From: JAHEZL01 sp046074525
GTDB lineage: Bacteria; Bacteroidota; Bacteroidia; Flavobacteriales_C; GCA-002722245
NCBI GenBank assembly: GCA_046074525.1
Contig: JBJTOK010000059.1
Span: 1 to 64,000 of the forward strand
Length of the DNA stretch: 64,000 nucleotides
Direction: 5' to 3'
The first letter of the stretch is position 1; the number at the start of each line of letters is the position of its first letter. The position numbers and the translations under genes are program-made. The notes beneath the pieces were generated by a model. The model saw only the letters and a program-made list of their open reading frames with translations. It was not told the origin of the DNA and ran no database searches. Shown piece by piece: positions 61,801-64,000 of this stretch.

Positions 61801-64000
61801 TTGCAGCCATTTTTTGTAAATACAGCATAAGTCGGCATATCGGCAGTAGTGGTGGCATCTACTGTCCCGAGTTTATCCAGCGCATAAATCCATTGATAGG
61901 TGTGGGCCTTTGTTTCTCCTGTTTGCGGAATGTAAGTTGCTTCATTGGCCTGAAATACACTTTTTGCCGAGGCATTGTCGAACAAGGCCTGAAAGCACCA
62001 AATAATGTCTTTGAAGTCGGTGTGGGGTGCTCCGATTTTACTGTTGACATTCAGGTTGTTTGTTGTCATTTCATTGTAGTTATCTGCGGCAGCGGCTTGA
62101 TTCAAGCCGAGATATAAAGAACTTGCGTTGATAGGTAAGAAGCTGATACCATGGTTGTATTCAGGATTGTACGGTCCTGGCCACATTGCGCTTCCGAACC
62201 ATGTTTGATAATTAACGCCCCAGCCCCACACCATACCAGCGGTATTGAACCAGTTGCCTGGAGGGTAAACTGCCTTGTCCTCATCCTGCCAGTATTGTCG
62301 GTACCCCTCAATTTCAGTGGCATAAAGAAAAGCGCCTAAATCCCGTAAGGTTTTGTTGTTGGTTTCAGTTCCCCAAAGAGCTACACCCGAAGCGAAGTTA
62401 AGGGCTTCAGAGCTGGATTCCTGATTATTCCCCGCCGTAAAATTGGCGTGGCCCGAAGCCCATGAATGTCCGGCATAAGGATCGAAATATCGAAGAAAAG
62501 GGAATTGCGTATTGCTTCTGTCCCAGTTGGCAACGTCTTTAATAAGCATTTCTACCATAGGACCCCATTGGGTTTCCCAGGTATTATTGGGCTCAAATCT
62601 GGCTACAGTAGCGGCCGCCTTAACAAAATAACCATAGCCAAAATGGTGGTCATTGAGCTGTCGGTCCGATTCAAAAGCCGAAGGCATGCCTATAAGTGAT
62701 TGGAAGTTGGCGTCGTAGTAAAACTGGTCATCATTGGGTGCAGCAGCTTTTCCGGTGGTGAACCAGCGTTGCAAATAGTTTTTAGTCCAGGTGAGTAAGG
62801 TATTCCGCGAAGTAATGTCTCCTACCATGTCGGCCAGTTCAGCGAGGTCACATACCTTTTGTAAGGCCACACCTGCGCCATAAATAGCCAGGGAAGCATT
62901 GTCGGCATAGAAAAAGTAATTTTTTCCTTTAGCTACTTCCTGCTTTACGTAGTTAGCAATGCTGGCCTTGTTATAAGTTCCATAGTCGGGCATAGTAGGT
63001 AAAAATCCATGGTTGGTATGGGCATTGACGAAGGAAGTTCCTTCATAGACTTTCATTTCCCCACGTGCTGTTTTTGGATAAGAATAAGCTGTTGCAGAAG
63101 CTGAAGAGGAGGCATCAATATTTTTCCACTGATGGCGGTACATGGCCATAAGGGTTTTGGTTTCGGTACTGTTTCCCTGTGGAGTAGTGGTACAAGTGAA
63201 AGTGTTTTTTACCAAAGCTTTACATTCATCGTATTCCCATGAAACTTTTGTGTCGGTAATAAAGGCAAAAGCGAATTTGGCATAATAAGCCAGGGTAGCC
63301 GGAGAATTGTCGGGCAATACAGCGATGGAAAAATAATCTTGTCCGGCCGGCAATTGAACTTTTTGAGCGTCACGAGGGACATTATTATAAACCATGTCTC
63401 CTTCCATCTGGTTAAGGATATAGGAAGAGCTCAAGGTGGTTCCCGGAGGTAAAAATATACCGTAATGCTTACCGAGGATGGTCACTCCTCTTGCTTCAAC
63501 AGAGGCATTGGAAATAGTGGCAAAAGGAGCAGGTGTGCCGGCAACGTAACGCAAAGTAGGATTGCTTGTCCCGGCTTTCTTAAAGTAAACATAAGGGAAA
63601 CCATGTCCGGACGTGGCTTCAAGAACTCTTCCAGCGCCGTCGTCCCATTGCATGGTCACCGACCAGTCGCCATAACTTTTTACTTTGGTTCCTATATTGG
63701 CTGGGACATCCATTCCGTCCAATCCCACCCATAAATGATTTTCGCGATAATAATGGTAGTCTACTATACCTGAACCTGCATTGTTAGAGTACACCGGATT
63801 GTCTTCATATGCCATATTTAATCCATATCTGGTGGCCTGTATGCTCAAAGGGTGCGGATGCATGAGGAAGGAATAGGGAGCAATCAGCCAGTCGGGAAAA
63901 TAAGTGCTGTTGGGCATTTCATAGCTCCAGATAGCCGATGACCACCAGTCGTTGGTTTGAATTGGCTGAGAAAAACCTGGAACTACTTTTGGCTTTGCCC
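58839..64000 (-). CDS. GH81 endo-beta-1,3-glucanase with Ig-like repeats and type B T9SS domain (5' end outside window)
   Basis: The frame stays open to the window edge: beyond the Met at 63917 it reads PIQTNDWWSSAIWSYE, the usual N-terminal GH81 motif, so the true start lies outside. GH81 catalytic region (about first 740 visible residues): HHFGYGYFVKAAA, then YAGHSWASGHANF, then GNNQESSSEALNF, which holds the conserved catalytic Glu set. Then come Ig-like/SprB-type modules. One module of about 215 residues occurs twice (CLTNAGTMNTAPIKVC and CVTNAGTMSQTPLTVC, each ending GTPVVFNALP), followed by three or more PKD-like units (DAGADQSIC, AGEDQTLC). The end (YIPNAFTPNGDPKNN, FNRWGENIF) is the gliding-motility-associated type B sorting domain. 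It should cut beta-1,3-glucan at the surface. Confidence 0.93.
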   Translation of the reverse strand, partial: AKPKVVPGFSQPIQTNDWWSSAIWSYEMPNSTYFPDWLIAPYSFLMHPHPLSIQATRYGLNMAYEDNPVYSNNAGSGIVDYHYYRENHLWVGLDGMDVPANIGTKVKSYGDWSVTMQWDDGAGRVLEATSGHGFPYVYFKKAGTSNPTLRYVAGTPAPFATISNASVEARGVTILGKHYGIFLPPGTTLSSSYILNQMEGDMVYNNVPRDAQKVQLPAGQDYFSIAVLPDNSPATLAYYAKFAFAFITDTKVSWEYDECKALVKNTFTCTTTPQGNSTETKTLMAMYRHQWKNIDASSSASATAYSYPKTARGEMKVYEGTSFVNAHTNHGFLPTMPDYGTYNKASIANYVKQEVAKGKNYFFYADNASLAIYGAGVALQKVCDLAELADMVGDITSRNTLLTWTKNYLQRWFTTGKAAAPNDDQFYYDANFQSLIGMPSAFESDRQLNDHHFGYGYFVKAAATVARFEPNNTWETQWGPMVEMLIKDVANWDRSNTQFPFLRYFDPYAGHSWASGHANFTAGNNQESSSEALNFASGVALWGTETNNKTLRDLGAFLYATEIEGYRQYWQDEDKAVYPPGNWFNTAGMVWGWGVNYQTWFGSAMWPGPYNPEYNHGISFLPINASSLYLGLNQAAAADNYNEMTTNNLNVNSKIGAPHTDFKDIIWCFQALFDNASAKSVFQANEATYIPQTGETKAHTYQWIYALDKLGTVDATTTADMPTYAVFTKNGCKNYVVYNPAGAFAKTKVTFSDGRCFLLPAEDSIYVFNKCPDPYKPDSIYVTCPNNPIKLTARDTTCATNYQWDKNGTDISGATSSSYLASAAGEYHVSYNISNCIVKKDTFTVQLKDTINTENINKVCNGAGTAYTLTFDITGGEAPYSVAVIGGGSGGPGTLTASSFTSALINSGSNYSFVVTDKNNCDKDTISGTKICACLTNAGTMNTAPIKVCGDTAHAIAKHNGDNVADPNDVLVYYLHSASGNALGTIYDKGSSPSFTFKGTMTYGTTYYISAVAGNNDGTGAVDLTDACSSVAPGTPVVFNALPAVSLGQDTVVCQAATITLDAGTVGTYTWSTSETSKTISVSAAGTYSVDVTDANGCMDSDTVDVKSAQAPSTPTFSETCNGTSDYTVSFTMSGGDAASYQVLVSGGGPGGPGTLVGNTFTSAPIPSGTAYSFIVKDKYNCTPNIVAGSKNCNCVTNAGTMSQTPLTVCENTPAAAAAATGSSLDGDDVLIYYLHDNNGTLLGTVFNSSSTPSFTFANPMQYGLTYYISSVVGTNDGNGGVDLTDPCLSVAKGTPVVFNALPTPSDAGDDASVCGSSITLNGNQPIVGTGIWTTATGGGSFSSITSPTPTVTGLLTGANSFVWTIINGACAASSTTVNIQSLAAPTTANAGEDQTLCNTTAAVLSGNNPSLTETGTWTSLTGGSVTTANDPASAAGNLTTGKNTFVWEISNGVCATKDTVDIIIDALPSTADAGADQSICTSSTTLAAITPVIGTGAWKVLSGPANINDVTSATSGVTGLSNGSSSKLLWTVSNGICPDDTQSVTIIVKALPAIELGEDSTLCAGDQVLLNSGDVSTDRTYLWQDNSTNKQFLATVAGQYIVRIKSGDCPEISDTITFDENCPYSIYIPNAFTPNGDPKNNTFVPQALNLLTFRMDIFNRWGENIFTSTDINTGWDGKGKYGHYAQIDVYVYKIAFTVMGKNDKEVEKIMFGKVTVIR

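Overview
The window looks like chromosomal DNA of a member of the Bacteroidota. Seven coding regions end in type IX secretion (T9SS) sorting domains, and there is a GldM-type T9SS motor protein. Upstream regions often carry the Bacteroidota promoter form (TTG, about 17-20 bases, then TAnnTTTG), and Shine-Dalgarno sites are mostly absent. Housekeeping genes (secA, gltBD, ppc, hemH, tilS) are mixed with secreted glycan-active enzymes, which fits an aerobic or facultative polysaccharide degrader of the Chitinophagales/Sphingobacteriales/Flavobacteriales type. The order cannot be fixed from sequence reading alone. I found no rRNA, tRNA, CRISPR array or replication origin.

Layout. 1-750: the right end of an IS21-like element (last codons of istB plus terminal repeats) sitting in a decayed IS4-type transposase gene. 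0.98-9.0 kb, plus strand: hemH, a secreted GH18 enzyme, pabB, tilS, two small conserved genes and a DsbD-like reductase. 9.0-11.7 kb, minus strand: small secreted unknowns, a YbjQ-family protein and a nitronate monooxygenase-like flavoprotein. 11.8-16.1 kb, plus strand: a YifB/ComM ATPase, a ferredoxin reductase-like flavoprotein, a spermidine synthase-like protein and a chimeric secreted pseudogene. 16.2-30.2 kb, minus strand: secA, three tandem PAS/LuxR-type regulators, a large 5'-truncated T9SS protein with cohesin-like and dockerin-like parts, a DUF2795 protein, a cobalamin adenosyltransferase, a lipoprotein, a methyltransferase and a stand-alone GldM. 30.4-37.7 kb, plus strand: gltB, gltD, a small outer-membrane-type protein and a pentapeptide-repeat protein. 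A perfect 33-bp inverted repeat follows at 37.7 kb. 38.0-45.2 kb: a beta-helix T9SS protein, a LamG-type T9SS protein (minus strand), ppc and a four-repeat protein of the phage-integrase-repeat type.

45.3-64.0 kb, minus strand, is the most coherent accessory region. One promoter at about 53.88 kb appears to drive six closely spaced genes: a glycan-binding-like secreted protein, GH16 laminarinase-type lipoprotein, two outer-membrane barrel-type proteins, a lipoprotein and a GH3 beta-glucosidase. Upstream lie a T9SS protein, a 7TMR-DISM membrane sensor whose cytoplasmic output is an IS1595-transposase-type zinc ribbon plus helix-turn-helix, and a giant GH81 endo-beta-1,3-glucanase with Ig-like modules that runs off the right edge. 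Together GH81, GH16 and GH3 make a full route from beta-1,3-glucan (laminarin, curdlan or fungal/oomycete wall) to glucose, but no SusC/SusD pair is seen. This suggests a non-canonical glycan utilization locus. The sensor with a captured transposase DNA-binding domain is the strongest candidate for something little described.
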